Part shown: one piece after another, positions 36,871 through 45,371 of the stretch | How positions within the stretch are numbered: the first letter of the stretch is position 1 | Layout: each line of letters starts with the position of its first letter | NCBI GenBank assembly: GCA_001513145.1 | Contig: LFSP01000049.1 | Span: forward strand, 3,256-67,255 | DNA: 64,000 nt | Reading direction: 5' to 3' | Source of the DNA: Clostridia bacterium DTU025 | Lineage (GTDB): Bacteria > Bacillota > DTU025 | Position numbers and translations under genes: made by a program | The notes under the pieces: model-generated | Databases searched by the model: none | What the model was told of the DNA's origin: nothing | What the model saw: only the letters and a program-made list of their open reading frames with translations

Positions 36871-37920
36871 ATGAGCATACGCAGGACTTTCACACTGATC
36901 ACCCTGATAGCGGTGGCACTGGCGTTCTCGTGCATAGGCCTGCAAATCTCGGCTGCAGAGCCCACGATGCACGATGTCAGGCCGGGATACGGAGTCACCA
37001 GGATCGGGTGGCTCAGCGATTACCACGCGCCCCTGAAGGCCACTCCGGTTGACACCAGGGTGTACTACCTGGAGAGCGAGGTGCCTGGTCCGACCCTCTT
37101 CATCCTTGGCGGCACGCACTCCAACGAGATCGCGGGGATAATGTCTGCCACCCTGTTCGTGGAGAGGGCTGTGGCTACGGCCGGCAGGATCATAGTGGTT
37201 CCGTACGCCAACCCATCAGGCGCCAGCTATCCCGACACGTTGCATCCGCAGATCGGGTTCTACACCATCACCACCAAGTCGGGGCCGCGCACCTTCAGGT
37301 ATGGCGACCGCCGCACCAACCCTGAACACCAGGGGCCGGACCCGGATCAGTACATCCATTACCCCACCGGAGTGGCGTTTGACGGCAACGAGGCGAGGAA
37401 CCTCGACCGTGCGCATCCGGGCAAGGCTGACGGCACCCTCACGCAGCAGCTGGCCTACGCCTATCACCGGCTGCTCATCGATGAGGAAGTGGACGTGGCC
37501 TTCGACCTGCATGAGGCGGGCGTGACCTCGCGCCTTGCCAACATGGTGATAGCCAACCCCAAGAACCTGGATTACGCCGTGATCGCCATCGTCGACTTGG
37601 AGCTGCAGGGCATCGTCATGAACGTCGAGCACTCTGACGACCAGTTCCCTGGGCTGTCGCACAGGGAGTGGGGCGACCACACGCAGGCAGCAGCGTACCT
37701 CATCGAGACCCCTAACCCGGGACAAACCCCCGGCATTACGGATCCAGACGTGGTCAACGACCCCGTCAATCCCCTGGCTCGCAGGGTCGCCACGCACCTG
37801 GCAGCCATAGACGCGGTGTTGGCGGCTCACGAGATGGTGGACGGCCAGCGCACCAAGTACACGGGCCTGCCGTCCTACGATGACCTCATCAAGTTCGGGC
37901 TCGGAGAGTATCTGAGGTAG
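36871..37920 (+). CDS. Exported succinylglutamate desuccinylase/aspartoacylase-like M14 protein (2)
   Basis: 349 residues with a clear signal peptide (1-29, cleavage near ISA-AE). Zinc ligands H83 and E86 in GGTHSNEIAG and H214 in DLHEAG sit at the same positions as in paralogue 1; GLSHREWGDHT and LIETPNP are also conserved. Probably an extracytoplasmic metallohydrolase releasing amino acids from acylated or peptide precursors. ATG 36871 with GGAGG upstream. Lies between DUF6305-A and the gamma-glutamyltransferase. Confidence 0.82.
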   Translation: MSIRRTFTLITLIAVALAFSCIGLQISAAEPTMHDVRPGYGVTRIGWLSDYHAPLKATPVDTRVYYLESEVPGPTLFILGGTHSNEIAGIMSATLFVERAVATAGRIIVVPYANPSGASYPDTLHPQIGFYTITTKSGPRTFRYGDRRTNPEHQGPDPDQYIHYPTGVAFDGNEARNLDRAHPGKADGTLTQQLAYAYHRLLIDEEVDVAFDLHEAGVTSRLANMVIANPKNLDYAVIAIVDLELQGIVMNVEHSDDQFPGLSHREWGDHTQAAAYLIETPNPGQTPGITDPDVVNDPVNPLARRVATHLAAIDAVLAAHEMVDGQRTKYTGLPSYDDLIKFGLGEYLR

Positions 37921-37978
37921 ATTGCAGACTGGACCGCAGACCAAACCGAAGAGGAGAATCGAAAGGGAGGGAAACGCA

Positions 37979-39694
37979 GTGTTGAAGCGGGTTTTCGGAA
38001 GACCGGTGTCTGTTACGGCCCTGGTCCTGGCGCTGATGCTGGTCCTGGGCACGGCCGTGCATGCACAGCTTCCCGAGGAAGTGCGGGCTGCCACCGGGAT
38101 GGTGGCATCGGCGCATCCTCTGGCGTCTGAGGCTGGCGTGGAGATTCTGAAGGCTGGCGGCAACGCGGTGGACGCCGCGGTCGCAACGGCCTTTGCCATC
38201 GGAGTAGTGGAGCCGAACGCATCTGGGCTAGGCGGCGAGGGCATGTTCGTGCTCTACATGCCTGAAGCCCAGCGTGCAGCGGTGGTAGACTACAGGTCCA
38301 CCGCACCGAAGCTGGCTGCTGAGGAGCTGGCCGGCAAGTCCATGCCCAGCACCGGATGGAGATCCGTGGGCACTCCGGGTCTTGTGGCCGGCCTAGCCAT
38401 GGCGCTGGAGAAGTACGGCACCATGACGCTGGCAGAGGTGATGCAGCCGGCGATCCGCCTCGCGGAGGAAGGCTTCCCCATCTCGGACGTCCTGGCCCAG
38501 CAGATCGAGGACAACTACGAGAGGATCCTGAACGACCCGGGTCTCTCCAAGGTGTTCCTGGACGAGGATGGGCTGCCTCCGCAGACAGGCTGGATAATGA
38601 AGAACCCTGACCTCGCGAAGTCCTTGAAGCTCATCGCCGAGCAGGGTCCTGACGCCTTCTACAAGGGTGAGATCGCCCAGGCCATCGATGCGGCCAGCCG
38701 CGCTAACGGCGGCTACATCAGAGCGGAGGACTTGGCTGATTACAAGGCGGTACAGAGATGGCCCGCACGCGGCAACTACCGCGGCTATGACATCATAAGC
38801 GCGCCTCCGCCTGTGGGCGGCGCCACGATGATCCAGGCTCTGAACATCGTCGAGAACTTCGACATCACCCGCGACGGCAAGCCCAGCGCGTTCTCGGTGC
38901 ACATCCTGTCGGAGGCCATCAAGAGGGCGTTCAGGGACTATCGCGAGTACGTGCATGACCCCGATTTCCGTCAGGTGCCCCTGTACGACATGCTCAGCGA
39001 GGACTACGCCAGGGAGCGCGCGGGTGAGATCGATCCCACGAAGATGACGCCGCACGCGGAGATCAAGGCGGGCCAGCTCACCAAGGCCATGTCGCTGGCG
39101 CCGACGGGCACCAGCTACGAGTCGCCGTCAACCACTCACATCTCCGTCGTTGATAAGGACCGCAACATGGTGGCCATCACCCAGACCATCAGCTCCTTCT
39201 TCGGAGCTGGCATCATGGTGGAGGGCACCGGTGTGATCCTGAACAACGAGGTTTACAACTTCACGTCCAATCTGGCGGCGGGCAACAGGATCGAGCCCGG
39301 CAAGCGCATGAGGACGTCCATAGCGCCCACCATCGTGCTGAAGGAAGGTAAGCCTTTCTTCACCATCGGCACGCCTGGAGGCACCAGGATCGTGCCCACG
39401 ATGGTGCAGCTGATGACCAACGTCATGGACTTCAACATGAGCTTGCAGGACGCCATCAACGCGCCCAGGTTCTTCGTGCGTGAGGGGAACGACTCGTTCG
39501 AGTACGAGATTCGCATGTCGGAGGAGATCCTGGAGGGCCTGAAGGCCATGGGCTACCCGATAGACGAGACAGGGGCGCACCCTGAGTTCGATCTATACTT
39601 CGGCGGAGCTCAGGGCGTGATGGTGGATCCCGACACCGGCGAGCTGATCGGCGCAGCCGATCCCAGGCGCGCAGGCGCCGCCATCGGCTACTGA
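37979..39694 (+). CDS. ggt: Gamma-glutamyltransferase / glutathione hydrolase
   Basis: About 571 residues with a signal peptide (cleavage near AVHA). An Ntn hydrolase made as a precursor that cuts itself at the Thr nucleophile, here T385 in PSTTHISVVD. Other landmarks: ATGMVASAHPLAS, GGNAVDAAVA, SGLGGEGMFV, the gamma-glutamyl-binding R in VDYRSTAP, and a FTIGTPGGTRI region. It removes gamma-glutamyl groups from glutathione, gamma-glutamyl peptides or polyglutamate outside the cell. GTG 37979 follows GGGAGG by 8 bases (TTG 37982 also possible). Neighbouring M14 and C69 enzymes would finish the breakdown. Confidence 0.94.
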   Translation: MLKRVFGRPVSVTALVLALMLVLGTAVHAQLPEEVRAATGMVASAHPLASEAGVEILKAGGNAVDAAVATAFAIGVVEPNASGLGGEGMFVLYMPEAQRAAVVDYRSTAPKLAAEELAGKSMPSTGWRSVGTPGLVAGLAMALEKYGTMTLAEVMQPAIRLAEEGFPISDVLAQQIEDNYERILNDPGLSKVFLDEDGLPPQTGWIMKNPDLAKSLKLIAEQGPDAFYKGEIAQAIDAASRANGGYIRAEDLADYKAVQRWPARGNYRGYDIISAPPPVGGATMIQALNIVENFDITRDGKPSAFSVHILSEAIKRAFRDYREYVHDPDFRQVPLYDMLSEDYARERAGEIDPTKMTPHAEIKAGQLTKAMSLAPTGTSYESPSTTHISVVDKDRNMVAITQTISSFFGAGIMVEGTGVILNNEVYNFTSNLAAGNRIEPGKRMRTSIAPTIVLKEGKPFFTIGTPGGTRIVPTMVQLMTNVMDFNMSLQDAINAPRFFVREGNDSFEYEIRMSEEILEGLKAMGYPIDETGAHPEFDLYFGGAQGVMVDPDTGELIGAADPRRAGAAIGY

Positions 39695-39740
39695 TGGCTC
39701 ATCGGCGAATCTAGTGGCGTGACAGCTAAGTAAGCCAACT

Positions 39741-39774
39741 GGGCGCGGCCTCCGGCCATTCGGTGGCCGCGCCC
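39741..39774 (+). promoter_or_regulatory. Intercistronic stem-loop between ggt and permease A
   Basis: GGGCGCGGCC (39741-39750) pairs with GGCCGCGCCC (39765-39774), 10-bp perfect stem, followed by ATTCCG rather than a U-tract. Possible partial terminator separating hydrolases from the transporter. Confidence 0.55.
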
Positions 39775-39794
39775 ATTCCGAAAGAGTGATGTTC

Positions 39795-41147
39795 ATGTGG
39801 CCCCAGATCCTAACGTTCCTGTCCATGATAGGCGCCTTCCTGCTGATCGCGGCAGGGCTCAGGCAGCCGGCGGCCCTGGCCACAGCCGGCGCGGCCTTCG
39901 TGGGCCTTGCGGCCTCAGGCAGGCTAGACCAGCTGCACCATCTGGTGGAGGGCGCCTTCGGATACTTCGACGTGCTGCTCATCATAGCGATGGCGATGGT
40001 ATTCATGGCGGCTCTGGAGTCGGCAGGCATCCTTGAGGAGATCTCCACCAGGATCACCCGCAGGCTGGGCAAGCGTCCGATGCTCCTCTCGCTGGCGTCG
40101 ATGCTCCTGGTGATGGCCCCCGGCATGCTCACCGGCTCGTCCACGGCGGCGGCCCTTACCACCGGTAGGTTCGTGCTGCCGGTGTTGATGGAGGCGGGTG
40201 TGCCGCTGGCCAAGGCCGGGGCCTTCGTGGCCCTCGGCGCCATCCTGGGCATGGTGGCGCCGCCTGTGAACGTGCCTGTGATGATCATCGGTTCCGGCAT
40301 CGACATGCCCTATGTCGGCTTTGACCTCCCCCTTCTGGCGATAGCCCTGCCCCCGGCCATCGCCGCTTCCGTGTGGGTCGCAAGGTCGGTGCGCAGGCCC
40401 GGCCTCGGAGGGAGGTCCGCCGCGGCTACCGCCTCAGAGGCTGGCGGCACCGGTTCTGCCACAGAGGGCGGCCGCGACGCCAGCAGCCGCGACACCGACA
40501 GCCATGACGATGAGCGAAGGATTCCAGGCTTCAAAGTTTACATCCCAATTCTGGTGCTTCTCGCCATGATGCTGGCCGTGCGGGTGTCCAACGGCTCCGT
40601 TCCGGACCCGGGCATACCCCTGATGTTCGCCGTCGGCGCGGTCCTGGCGATGCTGTGCGGCAGGCCGGTGAGGCCGTGGGAGGCTATCGAGCGTGGTATT
40701 GGCCTTGCGCTGCCGGTCATGGGCGTTCTGGTGGGTGCCGGCATGTTCGTGCAGGTGGCGACGGTCACAGGCGTCAGGGGTTTTCTGGTGGTGTCTGCGC
40801 TTGACATCCCGATGGCGTGGGTGATAGTCGTCGCGGTGCTGGCGCTGCCGGCCTTCGGGGCCATATCGGCGTACGCCTCGTCTTCAGTGATGGGAGTGCC
40901 CATCCTCCTCGCCCTCCTGGGCAACAACGAGGTGGTGACAGCGGCGGCCCTGTCGCTCCTCGCTGCCCTTGGAGACCTCCTGCCGCCCATCGCGATCGTG
41001 CCGAGCCTCATCTCCCAGGCCACCCAGGGCGGGGCGCAGACCAGAGGCGACATCCTGAGGCGGCTCGTGGTGCCCGGCGTGTTGCTGGCCGCGTGGGCCT
41101 ACATCGTGCTCAGGTGGGCTCCGGCCATCGGCAGGCTCCTGAGCTAG
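39795..41147 (+). CDS. DctM-like large permease (A), ion transporter superfamily
   Basis: About 450 residues, 10-12 hydrophobic segments in two halves joined by a hydrophilic linker (about 200-245) rich in Ala, Ser and Asp. Each half has a Pro/Gly/Ser-rich re-entrant-like motif (PGMLTGSSTAAALTTG; FGAISAYASSSVMGVPILLA) as in DctM/CitM-type transporters. No DctQ or DctP gene adjoins; instead a 58-residue two-helix protein follows at 41251. ATG 39795 is preferred (AAAGAG 8 bases upstream); ATG 39789 and GTG 39786 are in frame. Paralogue at 46033. Likely imports an organic acid or amino acid released by the neighbouring hydrolases. Confidence 0.82.
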   Translation: MWPQILTFLSMIGAFLLIAAGLRQPAALATAGAAFVGLAASGRLDQLHHLVEGAFGYFDVLLIIAMAMVFMAALESAGILEEISTRITRRLGKRPMLLSLASMLLVMAPGMLTGSSTAAALTTGRFVLPVLMEAGVPLAKAGAFVALGAILGMVAPPVNVPVMIIGSGIDMPYVGFDLPLLAIALPPAIAASVWVARSVRRPGLGGRSAAATASEAGGTGSATEGGRDASSRDTDSHDDERRIPGFKVYIPILVLLAMMLAVRVSNGSVPDPGIPLMFAVGAVLAMLCGRPVRPWEAIERGIGLALPVMGVLVGAGMFVQVATVTGVRGFLVVSALDIPMAWVIVVAVLALPAFGAISAYASSSVMGVPILLALLGNNEVVTAAALSLLAALGDLLPPIAIVPSLISQATQGGAQTRGDILRRLVVPGVLLAAWAYIVLRWAPAIGRLLS

Positions 41148-41250
41148 GCTGGACGGCTCAGCGGCTCATCTTCCCAGCGCGTGCGCCGTATCAGAGGGGA
41201 CCGTATCAGGGGAGTTCTGGTTCACGAAGGATTTCGAGGGAGGCGATTGA

Positions 41251-41427
41251 ATGGTATACCTGCGACTGGCCACGGCGAGCTGGCTGACTCCAGTATACCT
41301 GCTCATGGTAGCCGTCACGGCGGTCGCGGTGGCGACGAACGTGCTGAAGCAGCGGTCGCTCTCCGGGCAGGTCATCGGAGGGATGGTTCTGGTGCCGCTG
41401 CTGTTGCGCCTGCTCATGGTGAAGTAG
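41251..41427 (+). CDS. 58-residue two-helix membrane protein (A)
   Basis: Small gene with a strong GAGGGAGG 8 bases before ATG 41251. It encodes two hydrophobic segments (about 13-30 and 41-56) separated by a polar turn (NVLKQRSLSGQ), ending LLRLLMVK. The C-terminal half is similar to the 54-residue protein at 47354 (V-x-L-x-P-x-x-L-R-x-L-x-x-K pattern). Both follow a DctM-like permease gene, so I infer a permease-associated subunit, possibly replacing the 4-helix DctQ. I do not recognise a named family. Confidence 0.8.
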   Translation: MVYLRLATASWLTPVYLLMVAVTAVAVATNVLKQRSLSGQVIGGMVLVPLLLRLLMVK

Positions 41428-41458
41428 GCGCAGGCACTCCAGGCGGAGGTACTGCCGG

Positions 41459-42928
41459 ATGAAAGACCAGACTGAAGCAGGCGCCCGCGGTGGCGAGGGC
41501 GACACGGCAAGATTCGCGTGGGCATATCCCGCGACTCTGTTTGCCCTGGCCATAGCTGCGCCTGCTTTCTTGAACGTGAACACCTTCGGCGTCATGAGGC
41601 TGCTCTGGGCGTCGCTTGAGGAGGGGCAGGTCACTCACCTGCTGGACGCCTGCATCCGCATGGTGATCCTCAACACGCTGAGGGCGTTTCCTATCTACCT
41701 GGGGGCGCTGGCCCTGGCCGGGATCGGCGAGGGTGGGTCAGGCCAACGACAGTTTCTGCGAAGCGTGGCCCTGGCGGCGCTGGTGGTCCCGCTGGAGTAC
41801 GCCCTGATAAACCAGGTGTACAGCATCACGTACGACTTCCGCATGCCTGCCATCCTCAGCATCGTGGCGGTGGCCGCCGTCCTCCGCATGGGCCAAACAC
41901 GCGTGCGGCAGGAGAAGTGGAAGGCCGCCAGCGTAGTTGGGGTGCTGGTGTTCGCCTTTCAGTGGCTGGACGTGGCGCCCGCCCTGACGCGGTGGGGATT
42001 CGGCCACGGCGAGATCTCCCTGGACATCAAGGCCGCTGCGGAGGTGCTCGGCGCGGCGTCCCTTCTCAACACATACACGGTGTCGCTGTGGGCAACCCTC
42101 CTGTCCATGGGACTGCTCCTTTCCAAGGTCATGGTGGACTATCGGACCCACATCCGCCTGATCGAGGAGGACCGGCGGCGCTCGGTGGAGCTGGCGCGTG
42201 TTCAGGCTGAGGCAGTGCAATCCAGGTCGTGGCAGGAGCTGAACCACCTCATGCATGACCTGCGCACGCCCCTCACCACCATACAGGGGCTGTCGTCCAC
42301 GCTTGCGGAGTACTCTGGCGGGATCGACCCGGAGCATGTGGCCGCCTACGCCGGCAGGATTTCAGAGGCGGCTGAAAGAATGGACACCATGATCAGGGAG
42401 ATGCTCTTCGGCAGCCGCATGCAGAGGGTGCCAGCGAAGTGGTTCGCCCGGAAGCTTGCGTCGCAGCTACCGGAGGAGAAGACCAGGGGCGTGGTGTCCA
42501 TCACCATGGCCGACGACCTGCCTGACATCACCATCAACACCATTCGTCTGACGCGGGCCATCATAAACCTCATAGACAACGCCATCGACGCCGGGGCCAG
42601 CGAGGTGAACGTCGACTTCTCGCGTTCACCGGTGGGGCTGAAAATCGTGGTGTCAGACAACGGCTCCGGCATGAGCGCACAGGAGCTGGCCAGGTGTCGT
42701 GAGGGCGGGTTCTCGACGAAGAACAGCACAGGCTTGGGGTTGCCGTTCGTGTGCGCCGTGATAGACGACCACGGAGCCGAACTTGAGATCACCAGCACCA
42801 CGCACGAGCAGAGCCGAAGGCGCGGCGTGGCGCAGGGGACTGTGTGCACCATCATTCTGCCTGAGGCGCGGGAGGTTGATTCACATCGTTCGCGATTCGT
42901 CTTGCCCGAGGATCCTGGCGGTCGATGA
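41459..42928 (+). CDS. Sensor histidine kinase with multi-helix membrane sensor
   Basis: 489 residues. N-terminal half has about six transmembrane helices (25-225) without a large extracytoplasmic domain. The DHp helix has the phospho-acceptor H in NHLMHDLRTPLTTIQG (about 265), and the ATPase domain has N box INLIDNAIDAG, G1 VSDNGSGMS and G2 TGLGLPFV. Membrane-located; phosphorylates the response regulator encoded by the overlapping next gene. ATG 41459 with GGAGG 9 bases upstream. Co-directional with permease A, so it may sense the substrate or status of that transporter. Confidence 0.92.
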   Translation: MKDQTEAGARGGEGDTARFAWAYPATLFALAIAAPAFLNVNTFGVMRLLWASLEEGQVTHLLDACIRMVILNTLRAFPIYLGALALAGIGEGGSGQRQFLRSVALAALVVPLEYALINQVYSITYDFRMPAILSIVAVAAVLRMGQTRVRQEKWKAASVVGVLVFAFQWLDVAPALTRWGFGHGEISLDIKAAAEVLGAASLLNTYTVSLWATLLSMGLLLSKVMVDYRTHIRLIEEDRRRSVELARVQAEAVQSRSWQELNHLMHDLRTPLTTIQGLSSTLAEYSGGIDPEHVAAYAGRISEAAERMDTMIREMLFGSRMQRVPAKWFARKLASQLPEEKTRGVVSITMADDLPDITINTIRLTRAIINLIDNAIDAGASEVNVDFSRSPVGLKIVVSDNGSGMSAQELARCREGGFSTKNSTGLGLPFVCAVIDDHGAELEITSTTHEQSRRRGVAQGTVCTIILPEAREVDSHRSRFVLPEDPGGR

Positions 42929-43508
42929 TGACGAGGGCATTCTCTTCACGTTGGAGGCCATAGGCAGAACCGCAGGCTGGGAGGTCATCACCACCAGCGT
43001 GCCGCTGAACGCCCTCAGCATCGTGGAGAAGCAGTCTCCAGATGTAATTGTTGTAGACTATCACATGCCGGGCATGGACGGGGTGGCGCTGGTGAGGCAG
43101 ATCCGGGCCATCGATGCCGGCGTTCCAATCCTTGTTCTCACTGTAGACGAGCGTATGAGCCTGGCGGAGCGGTTCCGCGAGGCCGGGGCGGACGACTTCG
43201 CCGTGAAGCCCGTGAAGGCTGCAGACTTCATCTCCCGGGTGAGGCTTCACCTGGAACGAGGGCGCACGCAGCTGAGCTCGAACGCCATGCCCAAGGGCCT
43301 GTCGCCGCAGACCATGGCCAAGGTGGTGGCCGCGCTGTCGTCGGGCCCCGGATGGATGGGCGCCGAGGCCATCGCCAACAAGGTGGGAATCGCCTACCAG
43401 ACCGTATGGCGCTATCTCGACTCCCTGGAGGCCGACGGCAAGGTGAGGGTGAGGCTGGTGTACGGAGGGCGGGGCCGCCCAGCGAAGGAGTACGCGCTCA
43501 GACAATAG
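42876..43508 (+). CDS. Response regulator, CitB/DcuR type
   Basis: About 210 residues. Receiver domain with acidic pair in AVDDDEG, phospho-acceptor D in VIVVDYHMPGMDG, T/S in LVLTVDE and K in FAVKPVK. The C-terminal domain (LSPQTMAKVVAAL ... AEAIANKVGIAYQTVWRYL) is the winged-helix type of CitB/DcuR regulators of dicarboxylate metabolism. TTG 42876 inside the kinase gene, with TGAGG about 9 bases upstream, is the best available start. A terminator follows. Likely regulates hydrolase and transporter genes of this island. Confidence 0.9.
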   Translation: MIHIVRDSSCPRILAVDDDEGILFTLEAIGRTAGWEVITTSVPLNALSIVEKQSPDVIVVDYHMPGMDGVALVRQIRAIDAGVPILVLTVDERMSLAERFREAGADDFAVKPVKAADFISRVRLHLERGRTQLSSNAMPKGLSPQTMAKVVAALSSGPGWMGAEAIANKVGIAYQTVWRYLDSLEADGKVRVRLVYGGRGRPAKEYALRQ

Positions 43509-43514
43509 GGAAAG

Positions 43515-43545
43515 AGGGCGGGGTGTTCCCCGCCCTTCGTTGTTG
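43515..43545. terminator. Terminator after the two-component genes
   Basis: AGGGCGGGG (43515-43523), loop TGTT, CCCCGCCCT (43528-43536), then TCGTTGTTG. Also usable by the convergent C69 gene. Confidence 0.85.
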
Positions 43546-43579
43546 TGCCCAGCGTTTTTCGGTTGACGTAGCCGCGGTC

Positions 43580-45136
43580 TTAGAATCCCTTGTCGTCGTA
43601 CTTGACGATCAGCATCTCAGCCAGCTTCCAGTAGGTATCCACCGCCAGGTTGCAGCGGCTATTGGTGTAGTTGGTAAGGAACTTCACCGCGAGCTCGGGG
43701 TTTGTGTTGAAGAGCTCCACGGCAGTCTTCTCGATGGCCGGCTGCAACGCGAACTGCTCCGCCTCGAAGGCGTCGCGCACGGCGGCGACGTCCTTGATGG
43801 CATCCTGGTACCTACGGTTCACCAGGTTGTCGACGAGGTCGAAGGCCCACCACGCCGACTCCCTGTTGTCGAACTCGAACTTCGTGCGGTCGTTAATGGC
43901 GTAGCTGTCCGGCAGTTTGGTGACGCCGGCGTAGATCGGCACGTACACAGAGGTGTCAGTCTGGTTCAGGCCGAACCACGCCAGGGTGCCCACCTGAGGC
44001 GGCAGCCAGCTGCGGGACTGCAGGATGGTGAAGTACGAGCAGCCCGGTATGGAGATGTTGCGCTCGTTGGGCGCGTCCACCAGCTTTGCGAACTCGCTTG
44101 ACACGTCAGGGGTGGCAAACGGGCTCTTGTAGAAGCCGCCCCTTCCGTCCGGCACGTACCAGTCGTTCACGTTGGCCTTGTCGTAAGGGGTGCCCTCATA
44201 GGTGTCGCGGTAGATCCTCATCATGTCCTGCACGGTGATGGGGTACTCCGCCTTGACGGTGAAGGGGAAGCGGGACGCGTTGGCGTCGAGCCTGAGGGAG
44301 GGAGCCACCAGGGACAGCACCCGCCACTCGCGGCGGCGCATGTTCATGCTGTTGTTGGGGGCGTACGCCTCATAGAACAGGAAAGGCTCTCCGCTTTCCG
44401 GGTCCCACCAACCGTTCTCGATGGCGACATCGAAGACGTTGGACGATGCCATGTAGTTCTCGGGGTCGCTGAGGTCGATCTTGCCGATGCGGCTCCTGTT
44501 GGCCGATACGCCCACATGGCCCTCGGGGATGCGGACCGCCGCCCAGATGGCGCCCTTCTGGAACGCCCCTGGAGGCATGATCTCGAAGTGCCAGATCTCG
44601 TTCTGGTCGCCGACGGTGAGGCACTCACCTCCGTCGACGTAGCCGTACTCCTCCGCCAGGGAGCCCATTATCTGGATGGCCTCGCGGGCGGTCTTGGCCC
44701 TCTGCAGGCCGAGGATCTGTAGCGTTTCGATGTAGAGCAGGCCCTCGTCGGTAGAGAGCTCACGGCGGTTGCCGATGGTGGTCTCTCCCATGATGACGCC
44801 GTGCTCGTTCATGTACGGATAGCCGGCGTAGAAGTAAGTGTAAGTAACAGGGGCCTCGGGGATCTCCCCGATCTTAATGGGTTCGGCGCGGTCGGAGTGG
44901 AGCAGGCCCTTGTAGCACGTGAACATCGCTCCCTCCGGGTGGGTCTGTCCGGGGACCACGAACGTGCGAGCATCGTACCATCCGTCACAAGTGTGGGCAG
45001 TCATGACTGATCCGTCGGCGCTTGCGCCCTTGGAGACGGGAACGGAAGTGCAAGCGTTGGCGGGAATCGCTGCCGCGAGCAATGCGACCATAAGGATTGA
45101 CAGCACTGTACCGTGCCTGCGGCACCACATGGTCAT
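43580..45136 (-). CDS. Exported C69-family dipeptidase (1)
   Basis: 518 residues. Signal peptide 1-28 ends ANA just before C29 (CTSVPVSKGASADG), so signal cleavage would expose the Ntn nucleophile cysteine of peptidase family C69 (PepD). Other family marks: MGETTIGNRREL, AREAIQIMGSLAEEYGY, GECLTVGD, and VGVSANRSRIG. Cleaves dipeptides; the mature enzyme should act outside the membrane. ATG 45136 with AGGAGG upstream. The only minus-strand gene of the island, convergent with the two-component operon and divergent from DUF6305-B. Confidence 0.92.
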   Translation of the reverse strand: MTMWCRRHGTVLSILMVALLAAAIPANACTSVPVSKGASADGSVMTAHTCDGWYDARTFVVPGQTHPEGAMFTCYKGLLHSDRAEPIKIGEIPEAPVTYTYFYAGYPYMNEHGVIMGETTIGNRRELSTDEGLLYIETLQILGLQRAKTAREAIQIMGSLAEEYGYVDGGECLTVGDQNEIWHFEIMPPGAFQKGAIWAAVRIPEGHVGVSANRSRIGKIDLSDPENYMASSNVFDVAIENGWWDPESGEPFLFYEAYAPNNSMNMRRREWRVLSLVAPSLRLDANASRFPFTVKAEYPITVQDMMRIYRDTYEGTPYDKANVNDWYVPDGRGGFYKSPFATPDVSSEFAKLVDAPNERNISIPGCSYFTILQSRSWLPPQVGTLAWFGLNQTDTSVYVPIYAGVTKLPDSYAINDRTKFEFDNRESAWWAFDLVDNLVNRRYQDAIKDVAAVRDAFEAEQFALQPAIEKTAVELFNTNPELAVKFLTNYTNSRCNLAVDTYWKLAEMLIVKYDDKGF

Positions 45137-45371
45137 ATGCACCTCCTGGTATTCGCTGGGCGTGGGGATACTTCGGCGACGCACCTCTCAACCCTCTGAG
45201 AGTTCCATGGGAATATGCAACCATTTGTCTCGTGAGAAGGCATCCGTTGGCGATTCGAGGTTATCAGTTGGCACAGATCAAAGACCTTATTACCAGCAGG
45301 AACTTCCGCCCGTGGGTCGAAAGTACCCAAGCGGGGCATAGACTCCCTCAATACCACGGAGGTGCATATTA

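Noticed and set aside
45250-45300. TTGGCACAGATCAAAG as a possible second sigma-54 promoter before DUF6305-B
   Set aside because: The -12 GC is missing at the required spacing, so the match is only to the -24 half.
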